From Combretum micranthum (taxonomy: Eukaryota > Streptophyta > Magnoliopsida > Myrtales > Combretaceae): a stretch of 64,000 nucleotides of DNA. Where the stretch lies: NCBI GenBank assembly GCA_024138025.1, contig JAMXBD010000012.1, forward strand, positions 3,214,686-3,278,685. The letters run 5' to 3'. The notes beneath the pieces were generated by a model, which saw nothing but the letters and a program-made list of their open reading frames with translations, did not search any database and was not told where the DNA came from. Positions within the stretch are counted from its first letter, which is position 1. Each line of letters opens with the position of its first letter. A program made the position numbers and the translations under genes. Below are positions 48,401 to 60,041 of the stretch, piece by piece.

Positions 48401-50382
48401 TAGTGTTGTTCATAAAGAAGAAAGAAAAATAAAATGAAATAGATAAAAGATAGTTAATATGTCATATTAGTTAAGAGATATAATTAAACAAGAGTTTAGT
48501 GGATTTATGGATTTAATAAATAATTGGATTAAATGTAAAAGTTAGATATAAAATAAACTTAGTTAATAAATTTAAGTTTAACTTGACTAAATAAGTTATA
48601 ATTGATTAAAATGAATTATATTGATTAAATTTAATAACTTTGGCTTAATAATTGATCAAATGATTGACTCTAATTAATTTGGCTAAGTCAAGATAATATG
48701 AGCTTAATAGGTCATAATTAGCTTAAGAGAATGAGTTGGGATAAACTATAAATAACATGGTGAATATGTTGTTTCAAATGTGTGTTTGTCTAGAAAATGC
48801 ATGTTTTGATGATATTGTAATAAAATGTCATAAATAAAGTGAAAAGAAATAATTTGATAGACAATGGAGAGCTGTCCGTATTTTGACGGGGCGATCTTCA
48901 TAGCTATAGTGGAGTTTCTAATTAGTGTCTGATCAAATAGGTTCTAAAATGAACTTGAAGTAAATGGATAATTAATTTAGTTTTTTTATAAAGTTTAATT
49001 CTCTTAAACAGATATTTGAGTTTGGATTTTGAATCTTCTAGATTATCTTATGAGATGGTGTCTGAGCCTTTATTTGGATTTCATATAAAGGTAACATTTG
49101 TTAGGATAGAAATTTTAAATAGATTAAAACTTAGAGATGGCTTAATAATCAATGAGTGATGTTGTGCGTATGCCATTGAATCTAGTCCGAGAAGCAGTAA
49201 CTTTGTCTGAATGGACACGATAGTTTAGGCGTTTAGGCCACTTGTCATAATGTAATAACTTCCAATAGGTAGTTCGATGGGTAATTGATAGGGTGTATGG
49301 TATCGGTGTAACATTTACTTATTCTTAAAATGATGTAATATGATTTAGTTCACGTTTTATGTGGACGATTGAACTAGATGATATTATAGATTATGTTAAG
49401 TAAAGTTGAATAACGACTGTAAATCCTATATGAGATTACTTTTTCTTTATCGGTTATATCAGAGATATAAGTATTCAGATTGCTTATATCAACATTCTGA
49501 GCACCTGTGGTTACTTAGGACCCCCATATTCCTACCTTAGTGTAGTCGCCTGCGGGGGCTACTAGCGCTCCTCTATTACTGCGGTGGTGGGCCAGGGATG
49601 TTAAATCGTTTCCTGGATTGTTTTGGAATGTGAGTGCTCTAGTGTGATTTGTTTACTTTAAATTAAAGATGATAACTTGTTGTTTGTTGCATTGCATTTA
49701 GTTAACTGTATATTGAATTTCGACTCATTATTATTGTTGTTGTTCTTTTTCCAGGTATTGTGAGCTGTTGATGTTGGTGATGATGATAATGATTGTGATG
49801 ATGGTGTTTGTCTTAGGTATGGGTGATTCGAGAGCGATGAGAGGAATAGTAAAGTGGAGTAGGGCATTGGATTATTTGTATTTGTTTTCTATTTTGTTTA
49901 AGAGCTGTATTTATATTTTAAATTTGTAATATTCTTTTAAGGGCTTAGTTGAGAAGCTCATATGTTTTGTAATATCTTGGAAAGCTTTGTTTTTGAAAAA
50001 GTTGATGTACTCTTGAAAGTAGATTATAAAATTTTTTTATGAAGTTTAATTTACCACTACTAAATCTAGTTGTTCGAAAATCTAACTAAACAATTTCAAT
50101 ATTTAAAATTGGCTATCAATGTTCAAAATAAATAATTTATTTTGGACAACCTTACATATAATACTCAAATATTATATGTGGTTGGAGACTTGACTTGATT
50201 GTTAAATTAGGTATGTCGGGTCTTTACAAGATCAAACACATATAAGATACATATGAAAATCATACAATCCAAATAGACCTTAAAACAATAAACTTTACAA
50301 TCCATTATTTTATTTTATAAGTTAAAGACAATGTTAGAGTCAGAGTAATCAACCATGGAACAAAAAATGATTTGAATAAAAT

Positions 50383-50667
50383 AGGGAAAATGCCTCTTTT
50401 GGTACCTAAATTTTGACGAAATAGACAATTTGGTACTTGAACTTTTGAAAAGTCCAATTTTATACTTAATTGAACTTTTTGTGCCCGTAACACTGTCCGC
50501 TCAATTTTTGTCTAAAACATACCAACTCCTTTAAGAAACAATAATAGAGTTGAGTAGCAAAAGGGGGCACATAAAATTTAATTAGATATGAAATTGAATT
50601 TTTTAAAAGTTTAGGTACTTAATTGTGTACTTCATCAAAGTTCAGGTACCAAAAGGAGTTTTTTCCT
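50383..50667. mobile_element. MITE (GGTACCTGAACTT family), copy 2
   Basis: A perfect 8-bp target duplication AATAAAAT occurs at 50375-50382 and 50668-50675. The TIRs begin AGGGAAAATGCCTCTTTTGG and invert at AGGTACCAAAAGGAGTTTTT. It is 285 bp, nearly the same length as copy 1. Confidence 0.9.
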
Positions 50668-51204
50668 AATAAAATATGGTGTCATATTCACATAAATATG
50701 AGTCTAAGTCAATAAAATCATTCTTAGTCTTAGAGGAAGACAACTCATTTTCACCATTTTATTTTTAGTGTTTATTATATGAAAGTCTTTTCAAGAAAAC
50801 ACCAAGAAAAATGAGGAATTCATAACATAATATTAAAAAAAAAATACTAAAAGACAATTTTTTGGGGTGAAATTCAAAATTTTCTAGACATATAACAAGT
50901 TTTTGGTAATCCTTAGTGTATATTGATAATTTAATGGATTTAAAGCATTTCTTTTAATTGCAATATTTCAAATCGGCCCTTGTTTTCTTTTTCCTTCCTT
51001 TTTGGTCATGTGCCCTGGTTTAATTTATTTACTCAAACAAGTGATAAATATCTAGGCCAAGTCAGATTAATGGCAGTTAATTGCTAAATTCCAAATTTTT
51101 GGATTTGCAAAATGAAATTTCAACTTAAAATCAATTAGTTACAAGTTGGACTATAAATTCATTAAATCATGCTTTCTGATACGATTTATTTATACCACAA
51201 ATGC

Positions 51205-51330
51205 ACTGCAACAATTGGTGGATCAATTGGTCAAGGACTAGCATCCTGGGAAATTTTATGGATTTGAGTTTGAATCCCTATTATCATGCTTTTTAATTTT
51301 TTTTTATCTAGGGTTTAAGTTGATTCAATC
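51205..51330 (+). mobile_element. tRNA-derived SINE candidate
   Basis: TGGATCAATTGGTCAAGG (A-box-like) at 51220 is followed about 45 bp later by GAGTTTGAATCCC (B-box-like, compare GGTTCGANNCC) at 51268-51280, then a T-rich tail. Spacing and order fit a Pol III promoter of a plant SINE. No target duplication was settled. Confidence 0.45.
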
Positions 51331-51829
51331 TAGATTAAATTCCAAAATTTAAGAAAATTTATTTTTGTTCTTACCAAGTTAGATTTATCTGTATCATATT
51401 TATATTGTATCTATTGTATCTATATCTGATTTGCATCTGTAATTTATTTGTATCATATTTATACTGTATCTGTTTGATTTGTTTATGACTAAATTATCAG
51501 TTTTTCATTAGTATCGATTTCTTGGTAAATACCTGTTTAAAAAAAATAAAAATATGATGTGAAAATAACTAGAATATGATCAAACAAACAAACCTTTCCT
51601 AAACTAAGGACAACTTATATTAGAATTGAGTATTTACTAAAATTGCGTATTAACAACATTTACACGCATAACTTATAGAAGCATCTTATAAAATTTTATT
51701 TATCTTATATTTGTTTTTGCTAGTTAATGTGTATGTATATACATTAGAAACAGTTAAGAGAGAAGGAAATTGAACTTAACCTACCTGGTTGAAATTTATC
51801 TATATTAAACAGAGGGAAAAAAAAAAAAA
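51331..51829. other. Intergenic stretch with recurring TGTATC words (51390-51480)
   Basis: TTGTATCATATTTAT and ATTGTATCTAT words recur over about 90 bp. Otherwise nothing. Confidence 0.45.
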
Positions 51830-52095
51830 AAATTGGAGAAGGAGCAGTATGACAGCGTTTCTTTAAAGCCATCTCAACGATAGCCTTGTAAAACTTGCAC
51901 TCAATCCCTCCATCCCAATGGTAGGACCAAGGAGGAGCCTCGTGTGGACGCTAGGAGACCGACATCCGGAAGAAGTGGTAGGTGCTCTGACCAAAGCATA
52001 CCTGTGCCGCTCCTCCAACTAGCCAAGAAGCCCCGCCCCCCCCCACCCAAATGGCTCAAGTGACTCCTGGGACACCATGGAACAGCCTATTATCA
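51830..52095. other. Isolated GC-rich island of unknown origin
   Basis: Base composition differs sharply from both flanks, with a C run (52034-52045). The minus strand has a frame of about 46 codons open from about 51950 to 51810 with protein-like character (EAPPWSYHWDGGIECKFYKA), preceded by a stop. It may be a decayed coding fragment of host or retroelement origin. I do not recognise the family. Confidence 0.35.
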
Positions 52096-52682
52096 TTTAT
52101 CAAGGGTTTTGAATCCTTCTCACATTTCGTAGTTAGCTAGATCGATGGTATATATTATAAACCGTTATTCTAATTACAAAATCTGTTTGTTTCACATATT
52201 AGTGCAATATCTATTACTAATACTATGCTTACATATGTATCGTTTAATTTTTGTAAAATATACATAATATTTGTTGAAGAAACTAATATTATCTGTCATT
52301 TATTCGCTTCGTGCATGGGTCATAATATATATTACACGTAACGTGTAAATTGTAATACCCATCGAACCCCTTCTCCTAGCCAAAATGATTAATCCATCTT
52401 AGCCTTGCCTTCCCTCCTTGTTTTTTTTTTTTGGCCATTGCCTTCCCTTCTTGTTGCTATCATTTTAATAACATTGAAGGACAGAAATAGTGTGGTGTTT
52501 AATAAGCGGAAAAGCATACCTTACATATGTGGCAAAGAGCTCGATGTAAGCCTCAAAATTTTGGGTTTTCCATCAAGAACAGAAATAGACTAAGAAAAAA
52601 AATCAATAAAACTACTGTAATCAAACGAACTCTCCCCCCTCCCCAAATTGGGCCCAAGCTAAATATTTGAGATTGTAGAAAG
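52096..52682. other. Intergenic stretch, nothing recognisable
   Basis: AT-rich. The 62-codon frame at 52405-52593 has no motif. Confidence 0.5.
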
Positions 52683-52965
52683 AAAATTTAGATGAATGAT
52701 ATATTCGCTACCTGAACTTTATCCATTTGTGTAATTAATTATTCAAAGTATAAAGTATTACTTATTATTTAAAATTTTGTCTATTTTTACAATCAACTAA
52801 TTAAATTTTTTCAAATTTTGCAATTAGTTACATGAACTTAACCCAATTTTGCACTACACATAAACTTAAAAAATTTATAGGTAATGAATTTACATTTTTA
52901 CATTTTAGGTAATTAATTGCACGAATTTATAAAGTTCAAATACCAAACATGACACTTAATGTAGA
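52683..52965. mobile_element. MITE-like element, diverged relative of the GGTACCTGAACTT family
   Basis: TACCTGAACTTTATCCATTTGTGTAATTAATTA at the left is mirrored by TAATTAATTGCACGAATTTATAAAGTTCAAATACC at the right. Length is close to the two clear copies. No target duplication found. Confidence 0.55.
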
Positions 52966-54117
52966 AAATATTTGGAAAAAAAAGTCCCAGAAACATTAAC
53001 TTGAAAAGAAAATGGACTCCAAGTACTAGAAAAATGTTTCATGGCCTACATAGGTTAATCAAATAGCACGGTGTATGCCCCACTTTCGAGAAAATGGAAA
53101 CATTTTCCGTTTGTAATACACACCAGGAAGAAAATCAAGAGAGTTCCATTTTCGCCAACACCACTTTTTCGTTTAAAGTGATGCGTCCTAGCTCTGGATG
53201 AAACACCATTATTATGAAACACCAAGGACACATATATACTCAGGAGGGGTCGGACCCATTTCACAAAGATGTACTGCAGATCTGAATCAACATCCTCCTT
53301 TTCACTATGCTTTTCTCCTTAACATTGTGAGGAAGACCATTGATACTGTTAAGGAATTATTCCTTTTTAGCTTCATTTGCCACATATAGGATTACAATAC
53401 AAATTTTGATCCCCCACCCCACCGCCCCCAATCATGCATATGCATGGAGAGAGAACACACACAACATACATATGGCCATGAAGCATTGTCTCTTTTATCA
53501 CATCGAGCTTCATGTGAATGGCGAAGAGTGACTGTAAGTTACAATTTCAATCATAAAAATCATTTGTTGTTTTCTGTAATCCCAAAATATTATTTTGCTA
53601 TCCAAAATTCAGTAAACAAAAAATGTACCTCTTCAAACCACCAACAAATAAGGTTAGGCAAGATGGAAGGTGGTTGGATAATCCAGCAGTCAATCGGAGG
53701 ACCAACAGTTTTTAAAACCACTGTAAAATTGCATTTTTAATGTTGTATGTCTTATGAGCTAGTTAAAGTAGGAAGTGAGTGGAAAGGTTTTGATATGTAT
53801 TACACGTTAAGTATAATATATATATATTACTATATAAGTGGTATTTATTTTAGAAATTATCCATTATTTTATTCATATTAAAAATAATTGATAATTACTA
53901 ATTATGTTTACATACATGTTGTATGTATCATCCATTACATATTTTTCCTTTGATAAAACATGACAGAGATCTTTAAGACCAAAACAATTAATTTAAAACC
54001 CACATAAGTCTGAAATTTGTTTAGGACAAGAAAAATTTTGGGAAAACCAAAGTGAAAACATTTAAAATATGATCAATCGTGCCATAGTGAAATAAATGAA
54101 GAGAATTTATTATAAAA
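52966..54117. other. Intergenic stretch
   Basis: Frames at 53055-53264, 53198-53531 and 53444-53740 overlap on both strands and show no domain. 53760-54117 is plain AT-rich DNA. Confidence 0.45.
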
Positions 54118-54482
54118 AAGGTAAATATTAAATTTAGTATCTAAACTTAGCATGAAAAATCTATTTGGACACATAAATTTTAAAGTGATCAATTTTAATA
54201 TCCAATCAAACTTTTTATGGCTATTTTACCATCTTCTTAATAATTTTTTTCTTTGTAAATGTAAAAAAGACAATATATCATTGAATTTTTACTAGTACTC
54301 ATAATACTTTCTAGCTCTGATAAATTGCTTCTTCCACGTCAGAAAACAAAGCAAACTATGTTAGTTAGGAAATAAAAATTGTTATGAAAATTTGATTAGG
54401 TGCTAAATTGGCCATTTTAAAGTTTATGTAATAAAATGAATTTTTATGCAAAGTTTAGGTATCAAATTTGATATTTTTCCTT
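54118..54482. mobile_element. MITE-like element, diverged relative of the GGTACCTGAACTT family
   Basis: AGGTAAATATTAAATTTAGTATCTAAACTTAGC at the left and its inverted relative AAGTTTAGGTATCAAATTTGATATTTTTCCTT at the right form imperfect TIRs across about 365 bp. Confidence 0.6.
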
Positions 54483-56084
54483 AAAAAAAACTAAAGATTT
54501 GCATCAATACATCTCTAATTATAGTGTCTCTCCATAAAATTGGAAACAAATCTAAAAGGCAACTCTTACCAATATTTATAAATATACCCTAACATTCTCC
54601 CACAAATTACTCCAGCAGTAATTCTCTTATAAATAGGTAATTTCAGACATAGCTCCTTTTATTTCTTATTAAGGTTTTGAAATTTAACTATAAACTTGAG
54701 AGGGTTCCTAATAGTTATTATCAAGAACCCTAAACCAAGGAATTGAACTCATGACTTTAATCTACAAATTCAAGATGGGGTAGAAACTTAAAGAAGACTA
54801 GATGTAGAAAAGTTCAATGAGATGGCTCTAGGGTTTTGGTTTGTGTTTTTGCTAATGTTAAGGTTATATATATGTGTGTCCGTGTGCGCGCGTCATTAAC
54901 GGGTAATTTGCTATATGCCTATTTGCTGTAGTCGGTTCCTCTACTTCCTCAATTATTTGAGATTTTCTTTTCCAAGTAATAATGATAATCTATGATTATA
55001 TAGGATATGACTTGTACACTGGTAGCGGGTGGTAGTGGGTACGGTGATAGCTATGTAGGGGATGAGTGCATGGAAAACGTAGGACCTTTGAAAAGTTTGA
55101 TGGATGCTTTATGGTTAATGGGTCTTAGATTAGCAGGAATTAGAAATTTATTGTATATTTTGTGAATTTAATGAAAACTTCCCCACAGATGATTTGTTGA
55201 CCCTTATAAAGTTGATGTTTGCTAACAGGTTTAAAACCCTGTACGTATGTGTTTCAGCATGTTCATACGGCGGAGCTGATGAGCTCGGTGTGTGAGTGTG
55301 GGTTTTATTGCTTCAATAGTGACAGTAGTTTCAACACGTTCCAATCTTAGGATTTCATGGCTTGGTACTTCGACGTTGTCGAACACGTTGAGCTCCCGCG
55401 CTGCCGCACAACGTGATCCACTATGATTACGACACTAAGTTATGCAATTGGGACGCAACGTAGGTAAAAAGTGGAATTTTTTCCCCTTCCTTTCTATTTA
55501 TTTATTCTTGTTTTTATTTTTATTTTTTTGTTAAAATCCATCTTTGACCCACAAACACAGAGAGATGGCAAGCCACCATAGCCTTAAACATAGATTCAAG
55601 AGGTCATGATTTGAATAGTTTGCATAGGATTCCGATGCGTGTTGTGGAAATGTACAGCTTATTGTTGAATCATTGAATTGATTACAAAAATTTTAATATC
55701 AAAAGTATTTTAATGATTTGATCAAATCGTTGAATAACTTTAAGGACCAGCCGTGACAATAAAATTTCCCTCCAAAATGTGGAACATAGCTCCTATGTAA
55801 GACCGAAACCTTAAATGGTGATTAATATTTTTAACTTGATGGCGAATGCATTTCATAGTGTGTCCCTGATAATTGCCTTTGTGTGGCCCACAAGAAGCGT
55901 TCATCCGACTGTCAATCCCACAATCATTTTTTCAATTTTTTTTTGGCCCATCATTTATTGGACTAGCAACTTGGCGAAGGCATTTGTTCTTTTTCCCCCC
56001 TCTTAAGGTTAACCCATCCGTAGTTTTATTTTTTGAACCTAACTATAATGATCTGTTTTTTAATCTTTCGATCCTAAATGTATT
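54483..56084. other. Intergenic stretch with weak coding-like patches at 55010-55110 and 55300-55470
   Basis: The two patches are less AT-rich than the flanks and can be read in short pieces (for example VIHYDYDTKLCNWDAT before a stop near 55460), but frames change and stops intervene. They could be exon remnants of an unknown gene. No family is assigned. Confidence 0.3.
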
Positions 56085-56622
56085 ATTATAAACGGTTAAC
56101 CATTTTTTCAGTTAATTTTTTCGGTTTTTAACTATTTAACATAATGGTTATGTAAAATTTGCTATTAACCTTATTTTTCAATATGTCCTAAAAAAATTAG
56201 AGCATTTTTTTAAAAATTATATTAAAAACTGTAAATTAAGAATATAAGATATGTGAAAAAGTTGTCAACATATATGATGCCATCAAGATAATCATTATAA
56301 TAGCCTTTTGCTCCTATATTCTTATCAACCTTGATAGGTTGAGCTCAACACCACAATTCCAATTTTCAATCATACATTCATTTGTTTTTCTTCATCTCAA
56401 CCATTTATTTCAACATAAATTATATATATTTATAAATATGGATCGGTTAACTAAAACCATCAGTTTTTTGGTATCTATAAACCGAAACAAAAATAAAAAA
56501 CTAGAAAAATTAAAAATGTTGATCCTAAACCAAAACCGATGGATCGGTTAACCATTTTTTTTATTGATTTTTTGGTTTTGGTTTGGTTATCTTTAACATT
56601 CGGTTTTTTTTTCACACCCCTA
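56085..56622. mobile_element. hAT-like MITE remnant with TAGGGGTG terminus at its right end
   Basis: The right end inverted reads TAGGGGTGTGAAAAAAAACC, the terminus of a common plant hAT MITE type. Words GGTTAACCATTTTTT (56087 and 56545) and ACCAAAACCG repeat inside. The matching left terminus is missing, so the element is truncated or the left boundary is wrong. Confidence 0.5.
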
Positions 56623-57004
56623 GATGCCAAACATTTGAGAACATCTTCTTTTACCAACGTAACGAGATCTCATTAATGTCGCTAATCCCATGCAATGAAA
56701 AAGTGGAAAACACGGACATGGCATAGCAAATCGATATATGTTTATAGGTGGATCCTAGGCTTATTTTGGTTAAGACTTGAGCCATATCCATGTGCGTTTA
56801 ACTTTCTTTCCCATTTAGGAATAAGTATCACCAAATCATTCATTTCTGAGGGCTGATGAAGCCATATATAAGTAGCTTTGTTTGCCTCGATTCGATGCAC
56901 ACTATCCATTTAGGAAATGCCTCTCATTCTATTTGGAAAGGTTTATTAATATGGGAAATATAACTTCTTCAACTTTTCAAGTAAAGGATGAAAGATTATT
57001 TTGG
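56623..57004. other. Intergenic stretch, nothing recognisable
   Basis: No repeat or frame with support. Confidence 0.5.
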
Positions 57005-57545
57005 TAGGATAATATGTGACGGTAAACGAGTTGAGTCAAGACGATACATGTCAACCTTGAACTGACTTGAATGAAAAACTCGGAGTTCAAGCATGAACTC
57101 GAATTTGATCGTGCTTTGTTTTTAAGCTCTAACTTGACTCGAATTAGTAGTCAATAAGCTTGAGCTTGACTTGGTTAAACTCGATTTAACCTAGAAGAAT
57201 TAATTATAGTAAAAAAGTTGGAATTCGAGAATAGAATATGATTAGTTGATTTGGTTTTAAATATAATAAACTTGGATCATTAAATATGAAGATGGAAAAA
57301 AAAAAATAAAACACGAAATTTAGACTATAAAAATAAAAAAACAAGAAGTTTATATATATATATATATTATAAAAAAATATAAGAGCTCCATTACTCGAAT
57401 CAATTATTTTAAAACTTGAGCTTAAACTCGATATGACTACTCGAATTAGACTTGATTACATTTGAGTCAAATTTAAGTTATCACTGAGTTGAACTCGAAT
57501 AGCTCGCGAGTTATCTCGACTCACTTATAGAGTCCAAGATAACCG
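57005..57545. repeat. Dispersed repeat rich in AACTCGA/AAGCTTGAGC words, copy 4
   Basis: Dense words AACTCGAATT, AAGCTTGAGCTTGACTTGG and CGAATAGCTCGCGAG, in the style of 15645-16215, with an AT microsatellite at 57354-57367 in the middle. Confidence 0.55.
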
Positions 57546-59179
57546 CAAAATTGTTTACAAACCACCCCTATTCGTAATCCTAGTTACTCTTTTTTCTTAT
57601 ATTTTACTTGAATATATCCAAATTTTGATAGACCGAAAATTTTGATATGCAAGACGTTGACAATGGTCGTCTCCTTATATTATTTAAAATTTGTAAAACG
57701 CAAGTACTATAGATTTCATACTCTTGAATATTTGGGAGAGTTTAATTGATAACTGCAATAATTATTTACAAACTACCACTATATAGTTGCTCTTTTTTCC
57801 TCTTAATGTCATTTCAACGCTCCTAAATTCATATTTTGTTCAATTATTGAAGACATTTGCTTTCCATGCATGCCATGTCATTTGTTTTCCTATGGTTACT
57901 GCTTGAGCTATGACAATTTTTCCATATTAGTATATTTTTTGAGTCAAGACTTGCTAGATCAATTCTCTTACAAACAAAAGAGACTAAGATGAAAAATTGA
58001 TGTGTGGCCCATATATATTTGTTGTTTCTTTCCAATCATGACAATATATTACCGGCTCCAGGCTTTAATTTTTCCTTTTTTTTTTCTAAAATTTTTTCCC
58101 TCCCCTTTTTCTTTTGTGCAAGGAGGGGATACGTGGTTCTCTTAACACATCTAAATTGTCTTTTGAAGAAGTATGCTCACAAGCACACAGTATCCAAACG
58201 CGCCAGGCTTGCTTTTATATTCATATATTAAATTATCATATAGTTGATTAGTTGGAATCCCATTATTATTTCCACCGTAAGAGACCTCGTTGGGCAAGCA
58301 ACTTACCTAATAGACATTTAATTTTATGATTAGACACTTTTGTTTCTTTCATCGTCTAGGGTAGAGAGACGGGATCTATTATCATATAGAAGATTTATAA
58401 AGAGAGTAATTTTTTTCCCCCTTATCTCACTTTGTCACCATACGTTTAGTCGATTTCATAAGAATAAAAAAAGAATAATTATTTCTCTCGCTGTACCTAT
58501 TTCTATATTTGTTTGTAGAACAGTCATCCGAAGGAATTATTGTTACCACAAAATGAAGAATCCAAATTTTATTTTACCATGATAAAAAAAAAAAATAGTC
58601 ACACTTTAGTATCAAACATTATATTTTCATATCCACCTAAATGAATTTAAAAGAACCACTCATTTCTTAAATCAAATGTGTTAATAAAATTTAAATTCGA
58701 ATGTTTTGATATTATAGGTTAAGGCTTTAACAATCAAGACGATTTTAATCATACGCTTAATTGGCACATAGTATGCCATCTTTCAATGTCAATCACGCAT
58801 TGAATTTGGATTTTGTGGTATGGAGCTTGGACATTTTGACTGAGCCAAAAGTGATTGTCATGTAAATGCATATCACATGCACTACTCACGAAGATCTGAC
58901 GCTAGAGAGAGCTTGAATTTTCCAAACAGGATATTCGAGATCTCACATGGCATTTTGTAGTCATTGCAACTGTTAAGGTAATATTTTCTCGAAAGGCACA
59001 AATGACAAAAACTTCCACCAAGGAAACATGGACAACCAAAAGGAGGAAAGTAATAAAGAAAGACAACTTCGAGAACATGGGTATCTTCAAAATATTAATT
59101 TCGTTGTATGAAGGTCGATATCAGCATGATGTCGATCATAAGTTTCATTAATGAAACACATCGTAGCATCAGAGCATAA
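57546..59179. other. Intergenic stretch, nothing recognisable
   Basis: Short frames (57844-58035, 58004-58231, 58340-58582, 58902-59090) lack motifs and overlap on opposite strands. Confidence 0.5.
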
Positions 59180-59525
59180 ATGAATCAAATTATTCGACAA
59201 ACTATTCAAACTCAATTTCAATTTGAGAAAGATTGATTTGAACTTGAGTTTGATTTAATTAAATAGTTTATCATATTAGACTTAAGATTCATAATATTTA
59301 ACTTGATTAGCTCGCAAGCTTAATTGAACTCGATTTGAATATAAATATTGATAAAGTTTGAATAGGATTTGGATATTAATATTATTTAATCGAGTTGAGC
59401 TTATACTTTTTTAGTGCTACTCAAGTTAAACTAGAGTTTAAAATTTTGAACTCATTGAAGCTTGAGCCAAGCTTAAACTTTTAAATTTTAAGTCGAGTTT
59501 GGCTTGAGCTTGCAAGAAGTCACAG
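59180..59525. repeat. Dispersed repeat rich in GCTTGAGC/TCGAGTT words, copy 5
   Basis: GATTAGCTCGCAAGCTTAAT, ATCGAGTTGAGCTTAT and AAGTCGAGTTTGGCTTGAGC place it with the repeats at 15645 and 57005. Confidence 0.5.
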
Positions 59526-59649
59526 GTTAAAATGCTGTGGGATAGTGACCCAAATCAAAGGACAATCATTAGTGGCATATAAAATAACCATATCTTTTGT
59601 TGAAAATTTTTGTATCAGTGGAAATAGTGGTATTAAGATGTAGACCTAA

Positions 59650-59712
59650 AAATGAGTGAGAAAGAGAGAAAGAAAGAGAGAAGGATGGAAGACAGAGAGA
59701 GAGAGAGAGGAG
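59650..59712 (+). promoter_or_regulatory. GA-rich tract upstream of the ALOG gene
   Basis: A run of GAGA/AAAG units about 330 bp upstream of the ATG. In plants such tracts are bound by BASIC PENTACYSTEINE proteins and are common in developmental gene promoters. Regulation of this gene by such factors is inferred, not shown. Confidence 0.35.
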
Positions 59713-59909
59713 CAAAATAAAGTCATCAATGCATATTTCACACCTTGGGTCCCATTTTTGTCTATTAAGTGTATCCTATCATATCGTGAAATATTTAGAT
59801 AGACCCCATTCATTAAACTAGAGCAATCATATAAAAATGTTGTGTGGAAAAAAGATAAAAGAGAATACAGATTCTAATTTATTGATTTAATTATTCAACT
59901 ATTTAAGAA

Positions 59910-60041
59910 TTTCTTCTCCATTCTCCCCTTCACTGCTTCTACCTTTTTCTATTTTCCACAATGCCCTTTTCACATTCTCTCCTTTTTCTTCTCCTTCCAT
60001 AAGGGAACACTTGGTTTTTTTCTACACAACAAACAATAATC
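59910..60041 (+). promoter_or_regulatory. Pyrimidine-rich 5' leader of the ALOG gene
   Basis: Runs of CTTCT and TTTTCTTCTCC precede CAACAAACAATAATC/ATG, an A-rich start context favourable for plant translation. A TATA-like CATATAAAAATG lies at about 59829-59840. Confidence 0.45.

Larger units (their letters stand above)
46947..50228 (+). mobile_element. Gypsy-type solo LTR, family A, with target duplication AGATC
   Basis: It starts TGAAATACCCTAAATC and ends GGGTCTTTACA. AGATC occurs directly before (46942-46946) and directly after (50229-50233), a perfect 5-bp target duplication. Length is 3282 bp. A good TATA box TATAAATA lies at 47069-47076, followed by a CT-rich leader (47575-47660). A donor-like GAGAA/GTAAGAATAG lies at 47778 and an acceptor-like TTTTTCCAG at 49746-49754. 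Its relationship to 2995-5792 is shown by shared ends and internal blocks. Open frames in it (47274-47705, 48144-48437, 49658-49867) are not protein-like. Confidence 0.9.

Noticed and set aside
48144..48437. Frames on both strands rich in Asp/His or Val/Ile
   Set aside because: They are read from the GTGATCTCC/GGAGATCAC cassette of the LTR, which is partly inverted and so stays open on both strands.
53444..53740. A 98-codon plus frame overlapping other frames
   Set aside because: Overlaps frames on both strands and has no recognisable motif.
55300..55470. Xyloglucan endotransglucosylase C-terminus suggested by a YDYDTKLC-like string
   Set aside because: The match is a few residues only, the conserved cysteines and active-site motif are absent, and frames are broken.
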